64,000 bases of DNA from Shewanella sp. OPT22 (GTDB lineage Bacteria > Pseudomonadota > Gammaproteobacteria > Enterobacterales > Shewanellaceae), in contig NZ_PGVH01000004.1 of assembly GCF_004168585.1 (NCBI RefSeq), forward strand, positions 1 through 64,000, written 5' to 3'. The notes beneath the pieces were generated by a model. It saw only the letters and a program-made list of their open reading frames with translations. It was not told the origin of the DNA and did no database searches. Every line of letters begins with the position of its first letter. The stretch's first letter is position 1. Shown here piece after piece: positions 57,385 through 64,000 of this stretch. Made by a program: the position numbers and the translations under genes.

Positions 57385-57417
57385 AAAAAGCTAAGCAACG
57401 AGGTTGCTTAGCTTTTT
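57385..57417. terminator. Bidirectional terminator after the CsgG operon
   Basis: aaaaagctaagcaac (57385-57399) pairs perfectly with gttgcttagcttttt (57403-57417) around a 3-base loop. A/T runs on both arms let it serve both the lipoprotein operon and the opposing minus-strand gene. Confidence 0.9.
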
Positions 57418-57421
57418 ATGT

Positions 57422-57664
57422 TTAGGCTAACTTCTTCACTTCTTGCTTCAATTGATATCCATCATCAGTGACGATGGCCTCTAAGGTCTGAATACGTTCA
57501 ATCAGTTGAGTCTGATTAGCATTAAGTTGCTGAATTTCGGCTTCTAAAGCTAAGTTACTCTGCTTTTGTTTGGCTGTTGCTTGTTTGGTTCTTAAATGCC
57601 GGGATAACGCTTCACACCCAAAGATGACGGCAAAAATAAGTACCAGTGTCGTGTTATCGTCCAT
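57422..57664 (-). CDS. PspB-like small membrane protein
   Basis: 80 residues: an N-terminal hydrophobic helix (about 6-17), then a helical coiled-coil-like region with Gln/Glu/Leu and the stretch RIQTLEAIVTDDG, close to RIQALESIL of E. coli PspB. PspB works with PspC in the phage-shock response at the inner membrane; no PspA or PspC is in this window. It follows the ABC exporter genes on the same strand (54-base gap). The name is by resemblance only. Confidence 0.6.
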   Translation of the reverse strand: MDDNTTLVLIFAVIFGCEALSRHLRTKQATAKQKQSNLALEAEIQQLNANQTQLIERIQTLEAIVTDDGYQLKQEVKKLA

Positions 57665-57718
57665 AATTATCGCTCTCTATTTTTGTGTGCCACCCATACA
57701 GAGCGGCACAACGTCTTA

Positions 57719-58852
57719 TTACAATCCAAATACAATTTTTTCGCTCTTGAGTGATTGTTTCATTCCGAACCACAATGCTGCAGCAATGGCGAGCGTAGCG
57801 CCAGTCGAAGCCAACAATTGTTGAATCGGCAAACCATTTCCTCGAATGAATGAGGTCATAGCTTGTTGCTGTCCTGACAATGGCAACCACTGGAAAACTT
57901 CAGGTGCAATATTGTAAGCTGCTGCCATTGAAACCATTGCGGGTGCAATGAGGACTAATGACAAGTATGACTGTGCTTCTTTAAATGTTTTTGACAAAAA
58001 AGAAACAAACAATTGTAATGTTGCCGCCATTAAAGCCACAGGTATGGATACAATCAGCATAAGTGCCATGAATTCAAAACTGAAATTAATGCTGAATCCC
58101 ATTTCTTCCCAAGGTACCAGTGGATATGCAAATTTGGAGACAATTAACGTCAGCAGTAAGCCACCCAAAGCGAAAATCGAGACAGCCGCAATTTTCGACA
58201 TAACAATTTGACCTGTCGTAAGTGGATGACTTAACAGTAATGCAAGAGAATTACGTTCACGCTCGCCTGCGCTAGTATCAATAGCGAGATTCATTCCCGA
58301 AATAAATACAGCATAAAGCATCATAAAGATGGCCATTCTCAGAATAAAGCTACCTTTAGAGTCTGAGGTGGATTGATCTTCAACTTGAACACTTAATGGC
58401 TGCACAATACTTGGGTTGATACCACGAGCAATCAATCGCAAACTGCCCATTTCACCGCTGTAAACTTGCAAGTTTCTTTTCAGTCTGCGAATCGATGATT
58501 GTAGTTTTTGTTCTGAAGTATCTGCAATGATGATGACTTCGGCCGGCTGACCTTGTGACATGTTTTTTGCATATTTATCACTGATCACGAGCGTGATGTC
58601 TTTACGTTTTTCATCTTCAGAGTGGGTGATCCCAGCGTTATCTAAAAATCGCACAAGGTCGGGGGCACCCTCAGGATTCTTGATGTTGATATTAAGATCT
58701 TCTGGACTGGACATTTGACCAATGATCACAATAAATAACCCTGCCATGAGCAATGGCGAACCGAGGGCATAATACAAACCCGCCATGACGGAACGCTTAT
58801 CGCGAATAGCATCGATGAGTTCTTTTTTGATTAATGTGTTTAACATGTTCAT
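57719..58852 (-). CDS. ABC-2 type exporter permease (NatB-like)
   Basis: 377 residues with an N-terminal transmembrane helix (about 27-45), an extracytoplasmic domain (about 46-180), and five further helices (about 182-372). The helix carrying AIDTSAGERERNSLALLLS is the NatB-type signature. It functions with the ATPase encoded upstream; the two overlap by one base (ATG/TAG region at 58852). NatAB homologues export Na+ or antimicrobials; the substrate here is unknown. Confidence 0.85.
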   Translation of the reverse strand: MNMLNTLIKKELIDAIRDKRSVMAGLYYALGSPLLMAGLFIVIIGQMSSPEDLNINIKNPEGAPDLVRFLDNAGITHSEDEKRKDITLVISDKYAKNMSQGQPAEVIIIADTSEQKLQSSIRRLKRNLQVYSGEMGSLRLIARGINPSIVQPLSVQVEDQSTSDSKGSFILRMAIFMMLYAVFISGMNLAIDTSAGERERNSLALLLSHPLTTGQIVMSKIAAVSIFALGGLLLTLIVSKFAYPLVPWEEMGFSINFSFEFMALMLIVSIPVALMAATLQLFVSFLSKTFKEAQSYLSLVLIAPAMVSMAAAYNIAPEVFQWLPLSGQQQAMTSFIRGNGLPIQQLLASTGATLAIAAALWFGMKQSLKSEKIVFGL

Positions 58853-59586
58853 TAGGCTGCAATCCCTTCATCCGTTCCGATGAGCGCAATAAACGCATCT
58901 TCGAGTGATTCTTTTCCTGTGAGTTGGCAAAGCTCTTGCGGGCTGCCTTCGGCAACCACTTTTCCTTTTGCCATGACAATGACTTTGTCACACAGAGCGG
59001 CGACTTCTTGCATCACATGACTTGAAAATAAAACACAATGACCTTGCGCTTTTAATGCTTGTAAACAATCACGCAATTGACGTGTGCTCATGACATCGAG
59101 ACCACGAGTCGGCTCGTCGAGGATGATGTTACTTGGTTTATGAACAATGGCTTGTGCCAAAGCGGTCTTCATACGTTGACCTTGTGAAAAGCCTTTACAA
59201 CGGCGATCAGCAATATCTTCTAGGCTTAATTGCGTGATCACGTCGGTAGTGGCGAGTTTGGCTTCAATTGATGATAAACCACTGAGCTCTGCGTAATACT
59301 GAATGTATTCTCTTGGGGTTAAGCGTTCGTAAAGACCAAAAGGGTCAGGGAACAAACCGAGCTGCTGCTTTGCGGCAATAGGATCTTTAGCAACGTTAAT
59401 GTTTTCAATCTCTGCAAAACCTTCATCCGCTTTCAGTAACCCGAATAACGTGCGTAGACATGTCGTTTTTCCTGCACCGTTAGGACCTAATAGGCCAGTG
59501 ATTTGACCGTTCTCGGCAGTAAAACTTAAATCATCGAGTGCTTGAACATCACCAATTTTCTTTTTTAAGTTAGAAACGTTAATCAT
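58852..59586 (-). CDS. ABC transporter ATP-binding protein (NatA-like)
   Basis: 244 residues. Walker A LLGPNGAGKT (about 33-42), Q-loop LGLFPDPFGLYERL, signature FSQGQRMKTALAQ (about 133-145), Walker B NIILDEPTRGLD (about 152-163) and the switch His region SSHVMQE. It pairs with the permease downstream, and the hydrolase gene lies 3 bases upstream. The trio is one operon. Confidence 0.92.
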   Translation of the reverse strand: MINVSNLKKKIGDVQALDDLSFTAENGQITGLLGPNGAGKTTCLRTLFGLLKADEGFAEIENINVAKDPIAAKQQLGLFPDPFGLYERLTPREYIQYYAELSGLSSIEAKLATTDVITQLSLEDIADRRCKGFSQGQRMKTALAQAIVHKPSNIILDEPTRGLDVMSTRQLRDCLQALKAQGHCVLFSSHVMQEVAALCDKVIVMAKGKVVAEGSPQELCQLTGKESLEDAFIALIGTDEGIAA

Positions 59587-59589
59587 GAT

Positions 59590-61098
59590 TTATTTCTCAC
59601 CTTTGTTTGTGAATACTTCAACACTGCTGGCGTTAAGATAGAAGCTACGGCGTACGTCTTTATCAAGGCATTTACCGTCAAGCTCTTTAACTGAACCAGA
59701 CTTCACGAGATCGGCAATTAATTGATGACCACAAGATTGTGCAGCCACGCCGTGAGTCGCATAAGGTGCAACAAAATGTTGATAGTTAGTCAGCTTTTCT
59801 GTTGCTAAGTCTCCCCAAGCTGGTGGTGTGGCAGGGTCTATTTCACCTGAGAGTAATAGGGTCGGAATATCACTCATGATTGGCGCTGAAAAATCAGCAT
59901 TCACTGCTGGCATTTTCCATACACTACAGGTCTGTTCTATTGAATCGAGCATGGTCGAGCCAAAGAAGCTGGTATCAGCTTTATCACGCATAGCGGTTGT
60001 TACTCTAGGGAGATCTTCAGCACAAACAATCGATGAATGCATACCCAATGCTAAATCTAGACCGCCGACAGTCAACGAATAAAGTCCCAAAATCGGTTGG
60101 TAGTTTTCTTTAGTCGCTTGATGAATAGCATATGGCAATAATGCGCGAGTACTGGTGCTATATAACGCCAAACGAATGCTGCCTAAAAATTTACTTTGGG
60201 TTAAGAGTAAATCCGTTTGTTCACCCGTGTACGGGTCGGAAACTTTTCCAGCGAAAGGTGTGTCTTTTAAGCGTTGAGAAACGCGTTGAAGGTCTTGCTC
60301 AAGAGTAGGGAAGGCCTGATGGCAATTCTGTGATTCATGGCAATCTTTCATGAGCAGCTTAACGGCACGATCGATGACTTCACCAATGGATAATACGCTA
60401 TGCTGCATCGGTACTACGCCATCTAATGTGACAGTAGCCAGATTTTGCGGGTAATGGCGCATGTACAACTGAGCCATGCGAGTGCCGTAAGAAACGCCAT
60501 AAACATGTAATTTTTGATAACCTAAATGTGCACGAATTGCATCAAAGTCTTTAAGTGCAATGTCACTGGTATATTGTGTGATGTCGCTTTCGTCATGAAT
60601 GCTATTGAGGCATTTTTGAGTCTCTGCAACCATATCGATGTCATCATCGTTATAAGAAAGCGCATTCAAATTTTGTTCGTCACAGCTCAATAAGTTCGAT
60701 CGCCCTGTACCACGTTGATCAATCAGTAGTACGTCACGATTTTCCCGAACCTCACTTAATATTTTGTCAAATAATGCAGCATTATCAATGGCTGACTGCC
60801 CTGGGCCGCCCGCAATGGCAAGCATTGCTTCTTGAGGATGAGTATTCTTAACTGCAGGCAAGATAGCGAAGTGCACATCAATCTTTTTACCTTGAACGCT
60901 GTCAGGGTTTTCAGGCATAGATAACTTGCCACACTGCAAGCGATCAGAAATGCCTTTTAAATAACAACTCTTAGTTTTAGGCGTATTCTGAGTTTGTTCG
61001 GCATTAGAATGACTGACATATAGCATTGTTGTTATTGCTACAACCACCGCCGTCATTCTATGCTTGGATGCTGAACAAGCAAGGTTCCATGATTTCAT
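59590..61098 (-). CDS. Exported alpha/beta-hydrolase (tripeptidyl-aminopeptidase type)
   Basis: 502 residues with an N-terminal signal segment (about 14-33). The oxyanion-type GGPGQS (97-102), nucleophile motif GVSYG with Ser203, the Asp region GEIDPATPP and the His region ATHGVA form the catalytic set of the TAP/proline-iminopeptidase-like family. Several cysteines suggest disulfides, consistent with the periplasm. It precedes the NatAB-like genes by 3 bases. A peptide substrate is inferred from the family. Confidence 0.86.
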   Translation of the reverse strand: MKSWNLACSASKHRMTAVVVAITTMLYVSHSNAEQTQNTPKTKSCYLKGISDRLQCGKLSMPENPDSVQGKKIDVHFAILPAVKNTHPQEAMLAIAGGPGQSAIDNAALFDKILSEVRENRDVLLIDQRGTGRSNLLSCDEQNLNALSYNDDDIDMVAETQKCLNSIHDESDITQYTSDIALKDFDAIRAHLGYQKLHVYGVSYGTRMAQLYMRHYPQNLATVTLDGVVPMQHSVLSIGEVIDRAVKLLMKDCHESQNCHQAFPTLEQDLQRVSQRLKDTPFAGKVSDPYTGEQTDLLLTQSKFLGSIRLALYSTSTRALLPYAIHQATKENYQPILGLYSLTVGGLDLALGMHSSIVCAEDLPRVTTAMRDKADTSFFGSTMLDSIEQTCSVWKMPAVNADFSAPIMSDIPTLLLSGEIDPATPPAWGDLATEKLTNYQHFVAPYATHGVAAQSCGHQLIADLVKSGSVKELDGKCLDKDVRRSFYLNASSVEVFTNKGEK

Positions 61099-61124
61099 GT
61101 TGATTCCCTTTTTATCGGTTTTCT

Positions 61125-61385
61125 TTAAGTTTTTATTTTTGGAGCTTTAAATTTAGAGGTATATTTACTGGCAACTTTTCCAGTTGTAGCCCACAGCATG
61201 AGTGCGCTCCATGCGATGACTGACAGCCCTGCAGGTATACAAGCAATTAATATGAGTTTGAAGTGCTTACGGTTAAAAAAGAGTGCGAGTAACGCAGGTA
61301 GAAACCACAAAAAAATAGTGACTACAGCCACAGCAGCAATTAAGCCATAGTTTTCGCTGGTAAAGATCTCATTTAAAAACTCCAT
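61125..61385 (-). CDS. Superinfection-immunity-family membrane protein
   Basis: 86 residues with two transmembrane helices (about 15-36 and 43-67) and a basic tail. The pattern FLPALLALFFNRKHFKLILIACIPAGLSVIAWSALMLWA, then TGK, is that of the superinfection immunity protein family (Pfam name from T4 Imm relatives); many members are chromosomal and of unknown role. It lies 26 bases before the hydrolase gene on the same strand, divergent from the GntR gene. Confidence 0.78.
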   Translation of the reverse strand: MEFLNEIFTSENYGLIAAVAVVTIFLWFLPALLALFFNRKHFKLILIACIPAGLSVIAWSALMLWATTGKVASKYTSKFKAPKIKT

Positions 61386-61470
61386 TTCAATGTCCTTTTA
61401 TTTACTAAATTTCCAATCCCGCTACGATTTCTGAATTAGCTATGCTATTCTCACTGTATTGGTGTATCAG

Positions 61471-61490
61471 TGTATTAATTGATTAATACA
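61471..61490. promoter_or_regulatory. Palindromic operator before the GntR (YtrA) gene
   Basis: TGTATTAAT (61471-61479) and ATTAATACA (61482-61490) form a perfect inverted repeat with a 2-base centre, 14 bases before the regulator ATG. It is well placed for autorepression by the YtrA-type regulator, and lies between two divergent transcripts. Confidence 0.6.
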
Positions 61491-61504
61491 GTAGCAATAG
61501 GCTA

Positions 61505-61879
61505 ATGCTAGAACTCATTCATGTCAACCCCAGCAGTGGGGAACCAATCTACCGTCAGTTACACGAGCAAATCGTGCGTTTAATTGTGGGCGGTCAGTTA
61601 CAACCCGATCAAGTCCTTCCTTCCGTGAGACAGATTGCAGAATTTTTATCGGTAAACCCGATGACGGTGTCTCGTGCGATACAACAATTAGTCGAACAAG
61701 GTTGGATTGTTCGGCAACGTGGCCAACCGACTCGAGTTGCTGCAACTCAGCCTAATCACTCTCATTCAGGGATTGAATTGTTGCAAAGAACAATTACAGA
61801 ATTAGTAGAGCAAGCAAAGCAACTTGGCGTACCGCTTGAAGACTTACAACAAGCCTTAAAAGACAAATGGCAGGGATAA
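61505..61879 (+). CDS. GntR-family regulator, YtrA subfamily
   Basis: 124 residues: a winged HTH (about 10-75, PIYRQLHEQIVRLIVGGQLQPDQVLPSVRQIAEFLSVNPMTVSRAIQQL) and a short helical tail (about 85-124), the size and shape of YtrA regulators that control adjacent ABC transporters. It lies 6 bases before the ATPase gene. Likely a repressor acting on the palindrome upstream. Confidence 0.92.
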   Translation: MLELIHVNPSSGEPIYRQLHEQIVRLIVGGQLQPDQVLPSVRQIAEFLSVNPMTVSRAIQQLVEQGWIVRQRGQPTRVAATQPNHSHSGIELLQRTITELVEQAKQLGVPLEDLQQALKDKWQG

Positions 61880-61885
61880 TGAACG

Positions 61886-62743
61886 ATGGAACAAGAACAA
61901 GCGATTTTATCTTTTGATAACGTAGTTAAATACTTTAAGCAAGGTACAAGCTCTGTGCTTGCACTCGATAAGTTATCGCTTCAATTGTACCCAGGGATGG
62001 TGGTGGGTTTATTAGGTAAAAATGGTGCGGGAAAATCGACCTTAATTCGTTGCGCTCTCGGAATCATGGCGCCTACTGATGGCACTATTAGTGTATTAGG
62101 TGAACCTGCAACTCAGCTATCATCAGACACAAAGTTAAGTATTGGGTATGTTCCGCAGCAGCAATTCGGTTATGAAGGATTTACGGTAAGGAATGCATTA
62201 GATTTACATTCAAGTTTTTACCCAAATTGGGATAAAGAACTTGAGCAATATTGGTTAGATCGGTTTCAGCTCGACGAAAAACAGTCAGTACAAAAGCTTT
62301 CTGTAGGTCAAAGGCAATCACTCTCACTCATCATGGCGATGGCCTATCGACCAAAACTGTTAGTATTGGATGAACCGGTTGCAAGCCTCGATCCCATTGC
62401 ACGCAGACAGTTTATGGGTGATATTTTTGAATTAGCACTGGAGTCTGGGAGTGCAGTGCTATTTTCGTCGCACATTACTTCAGATTTAGAGCGGGTCGCT
62501 AGCCATGTAGCCTTGATAAAAGAAGGCCAGTTAGTGTTGTTTGATGAGATGGATAACCTACGCGAGCACATTAAGGTTTGGAAGGTCGAACCTGACTTCA
62601 TTATCCCGGAACATATTTGTGTGCTGGCGAAAAAAGCGAATCAGCTGGTGGTAAAAAAATCAGGGAAAGATCAAATTATTCAGGGAGTATTGTCGGAGTC
62701 ATCGCTAAACCTTGAAAACTTATTTGTGGAGTTGCATCAATGA
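61886..62743 (+). CDS. ABC transporter ATP-binding protein
   Basis: 285 residues. Walker A LLGKNGAGKST (about 36-46), Q-loop YVPQQQFG (about 90-97), signature LSVGQRQSLSL (about 136-146), Walker B LLVLDEPVASLD (about 156-167) and SSHITSDLE. The C-terminal 60 residues carry no clear domain. It overlaps the permease gene by 4 bases and is controlled by the YtrA-type gene ahead. Confidence 0.92.
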   Translation: MEQEQAILSFDNVVKYFKQGTSSVLALDKLSLQLYPGMVVGLLGKNGAGKSTLIRCALGIMAPTDGTISVLGEPATQLSSDTKLSIGYVPQQQFGYEGFTVRNALDLHSSFYPNWDKELEQYWLDRFQLDEKQSVQKLSVGQRQSLSLIMAMAYRPKLLVLDEPVASLDPIARRQFMGDIFELALESGSAVLFSSHITSDLERVASHVALIKEGQLVLFDEMDNLREHIKVWKVEPDFIIPEHICVLAKKANQLVVKKSGKDQIIQGVLSESSLNLENLFVELHQ

Positions 62744-63996
62744 AGCGCAACCCACTTCAAGGAATGATTAGAACTTGGTTATTTGATGTCGGATCAGCTA
62801 ATTTTTTAGGTACTGGCATTATCATGGCAATTATGGCGATGGTATTTCCAATGCTTTCCGATAAGGATGGGTTACTATTTTCATTGATGTATGGCCTCAC
62901 TATTGTTTCCATGTGCATTGCAATTACATGGCAAGTGATAAGGTTAAGAGGTACTGAATGGCAAGTATTGCTGCCCGGTTTTGATAAACACATTCAGTTG
63001 CAAGCTTTTATCATCTACAGCTTGGTCATGGTGTTTGGTTTTGGCTATGCCGGAATTTTCTTAAATTCGCAAACGTTAGCTGTACTGTCTGTAGCCGGTA
63101 TATTTGGTAATGTGTTTTTAGTCATGTGCCGATATAACCCCAGTTTTTTTCATGCTTCAGCCGTTTTTTACTTATTAAATCTAGCCTCACAATCCGTTGC
63201 AGAATTAATACCAAACTGGCTGATTTACACCTTGATGATTATCACCACATTGGCAGTATTCATCACCCACCGTCGTTTAAATTGGACAGCAAGTGCCATC
63301 AATGTATTCAGTAGTGGTCTTCATTCTGGTTGGATGATGACACCGAAGCTGTCGTTTAAATGGTTAACCGCTTTTGAACGCTTTATCTTTCCAGCTAACT
63401 ATTTTATCGGCCCGACCTTGAGTAGCATGTTAGTGCTTATTCCTACGATGTGTTTGATTGCTGAGGGCGCAAGTCTGTATTTCAATTGGGAGTTTCCGGT
63501 ATTTGTTGTGATGCTTCAGGTTTCAGTCATTATAGGTTCGATGATTCACTGGGGGAGATTACAAAGACCACAGGCATTTGAATTACTCATTACATTACCG
63601 ATTCATAATGGCATAAGTGATTTACGAAAACGATTTGCTTCTGCGCAACGCAGAGTGGCCTACATTATTAGTGGTTATATTTTTATTTTGGCGCTTGTGA
63701 GCAGTTTTACTCGAAATGATATTAGCCTTAACAATGGCTTGCATATATTGATGGCTTGCTACGCTGCAACCATGTTAATGATGGGGCTATCAGGACTTGC
63801 AACGAGAATGTGGCAATTCACCTTGGCCATGTTGCCAGTAATGATGACGGGCATTTGGATTGTGATAGGGCAAGAACAGATTATCGATGAACCCGCAACG
63901 ATGCTTCCACTCATGGTAAACCTGGTTTTTATTCTAGTAGCAGAAATGATATTTAGAATATCTGCAAAAAAAATGTGGAACGAACGATTAGAGTAA
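62740..63996 (+). CDS. ABC transporter permease subunit
   Basis: 418 residues with about ten hydrophobic helices (about 22-38, 45-62, 88-105, 111-126, 135-150, 160-177, and four more after residue 225). It has no soluble domain of note. It works with the ATPase before it; the operon (regulator, ATPase, permease) resembles the ytr-type units that respond to cell-wall-active compounds in Gram-positive bacteria, but the substrate in this organism is unknown. It ends 4 bases before the window edge. Confidence 0.88.
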   Translation: MKRNPLQGMIRTWLFDVGSANFLGTGIIMAIMAMVFPMLSDKDGLLFSLMYGLTIVSMCIAITWQVIRLRGTEWQVLLPGFDKHIQLQAFIIYSLVMVFGFGYAGIFLNSQTLAVLSVAGIFGNVFLVMCRYNPSFFHASAVFYLLNLASQSVAELIPNWLIYTLMIITTLAVFITHRRLNWTASAINVFSSGLHSGWMMTPKLSFKWLTAFERFIFPANYFIGPTLSSMLVLIPTMCLIAEGASLYFNWEFPVFVVMLQVSVIIGSMIHWGRLQRPQAFELLITLPIHNGISDLRKRFASAQRRVAYIISGYIFILALVSSFTRNDISLNNGLHILMACYAATMLMMGLSGLATRMWQFTLAMLPVMMTGIWIVIGQEQIIDEPATMLPLMVNLVFILVAEMIFRISAKKMWNERLE

Positions 63997-64000
63997 AAGC

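Overview
The window looks like chromosome from a marine gammaproteobacterium, most probably in the Alteromonadales (Shewanella-like). The evidence is the gene order trxA / rhlB-gppA next to rho, the coaD-mutM pair, RyhB-type sRNAs beside mobA, moderate-to-low GC, many exported proteins and lipoproteins, and a zinc-porin operon. Genus cannot be fixed by reading alone. I see no rRNA, tRNA, CRISPR array, prophage or complete insertion sequence.

Layout. 1-8.1 kb is housekeeping: rho and trxA on the minus strand; rhlB with a short gppA on the plus strand; a small thioredoxin-like protein; a YbdG-type MscS channel overlapping coaD; then mutM convergent with coaD and followed by small unknown genes. 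8.2-9.45 kb holds a MITE-like palindrome, mobA, and two tandem copies of a Fur-controlled RyhB-like small RNA. 9.4-22.5 kb holds a predicted zincin, an acyl-CoA ligase, a chemoreceptor, catalase, a TPR protein, a gene split at an A7 run, a PhoD-like phosphatase, an ArsR/SRPBCC pair, a DUF1294 protein and mog. 22.5-28 kb holds a DUF2059 gene broken by one stop codon, ygiQ, a protein with a RING finger plus a second TRAF-like zinc finger, an exported PNPOx-like protein and a lipoprotein.

28-33.1 kb is a TetR-regulated RND efflux pair without an outer-membrane channel gene. 33.1-36.2 kb holds gene debris and a large lipoprotein. 36.3-39.1 kb holds thpR, a LysR regulator and a divergent ABM / Gfo-Idh-MocA oxidoreductase operon. 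39.2-42.6 kb is a zinc-acquisition operon: His-rich chaperone, His/Asp-rich outer-membrane protein, binding protein and permease, but no ATPase. 42.7-47.2 kb holds a beta-propeller lipoprotein, then a TlpA-like thioredoxin, a Tat-exported small subunit and a GMC oxidoreductase. 47.5-54.8 kb holds two more large lipoproteins and a TonB-dependent receptor. 55-57.4 kb is a four-lipoprotein CsgG / DUF4810 / DUF799-type operon. 57.4-64 kb holds a PspB-like protein, a NatAB-like ABC exporter, a tripeptidyl-aminopeptidase-type hydrolase, a superinfection-immunity-family membrane protein, and a GntR(YtrA)-controlled ABC exporter that runs to the window edge.

The points most worth following are the tandem RyhB-like RNAs (a PrrF1/PrrF2-like arrangement with a RyhB core), the bacterial RING plus zinc-finger protein, the split gene at a slippery A7 run, the compact CsgG-containing lipoprotein operon, and the zinc importer that must borrow its ATPase.
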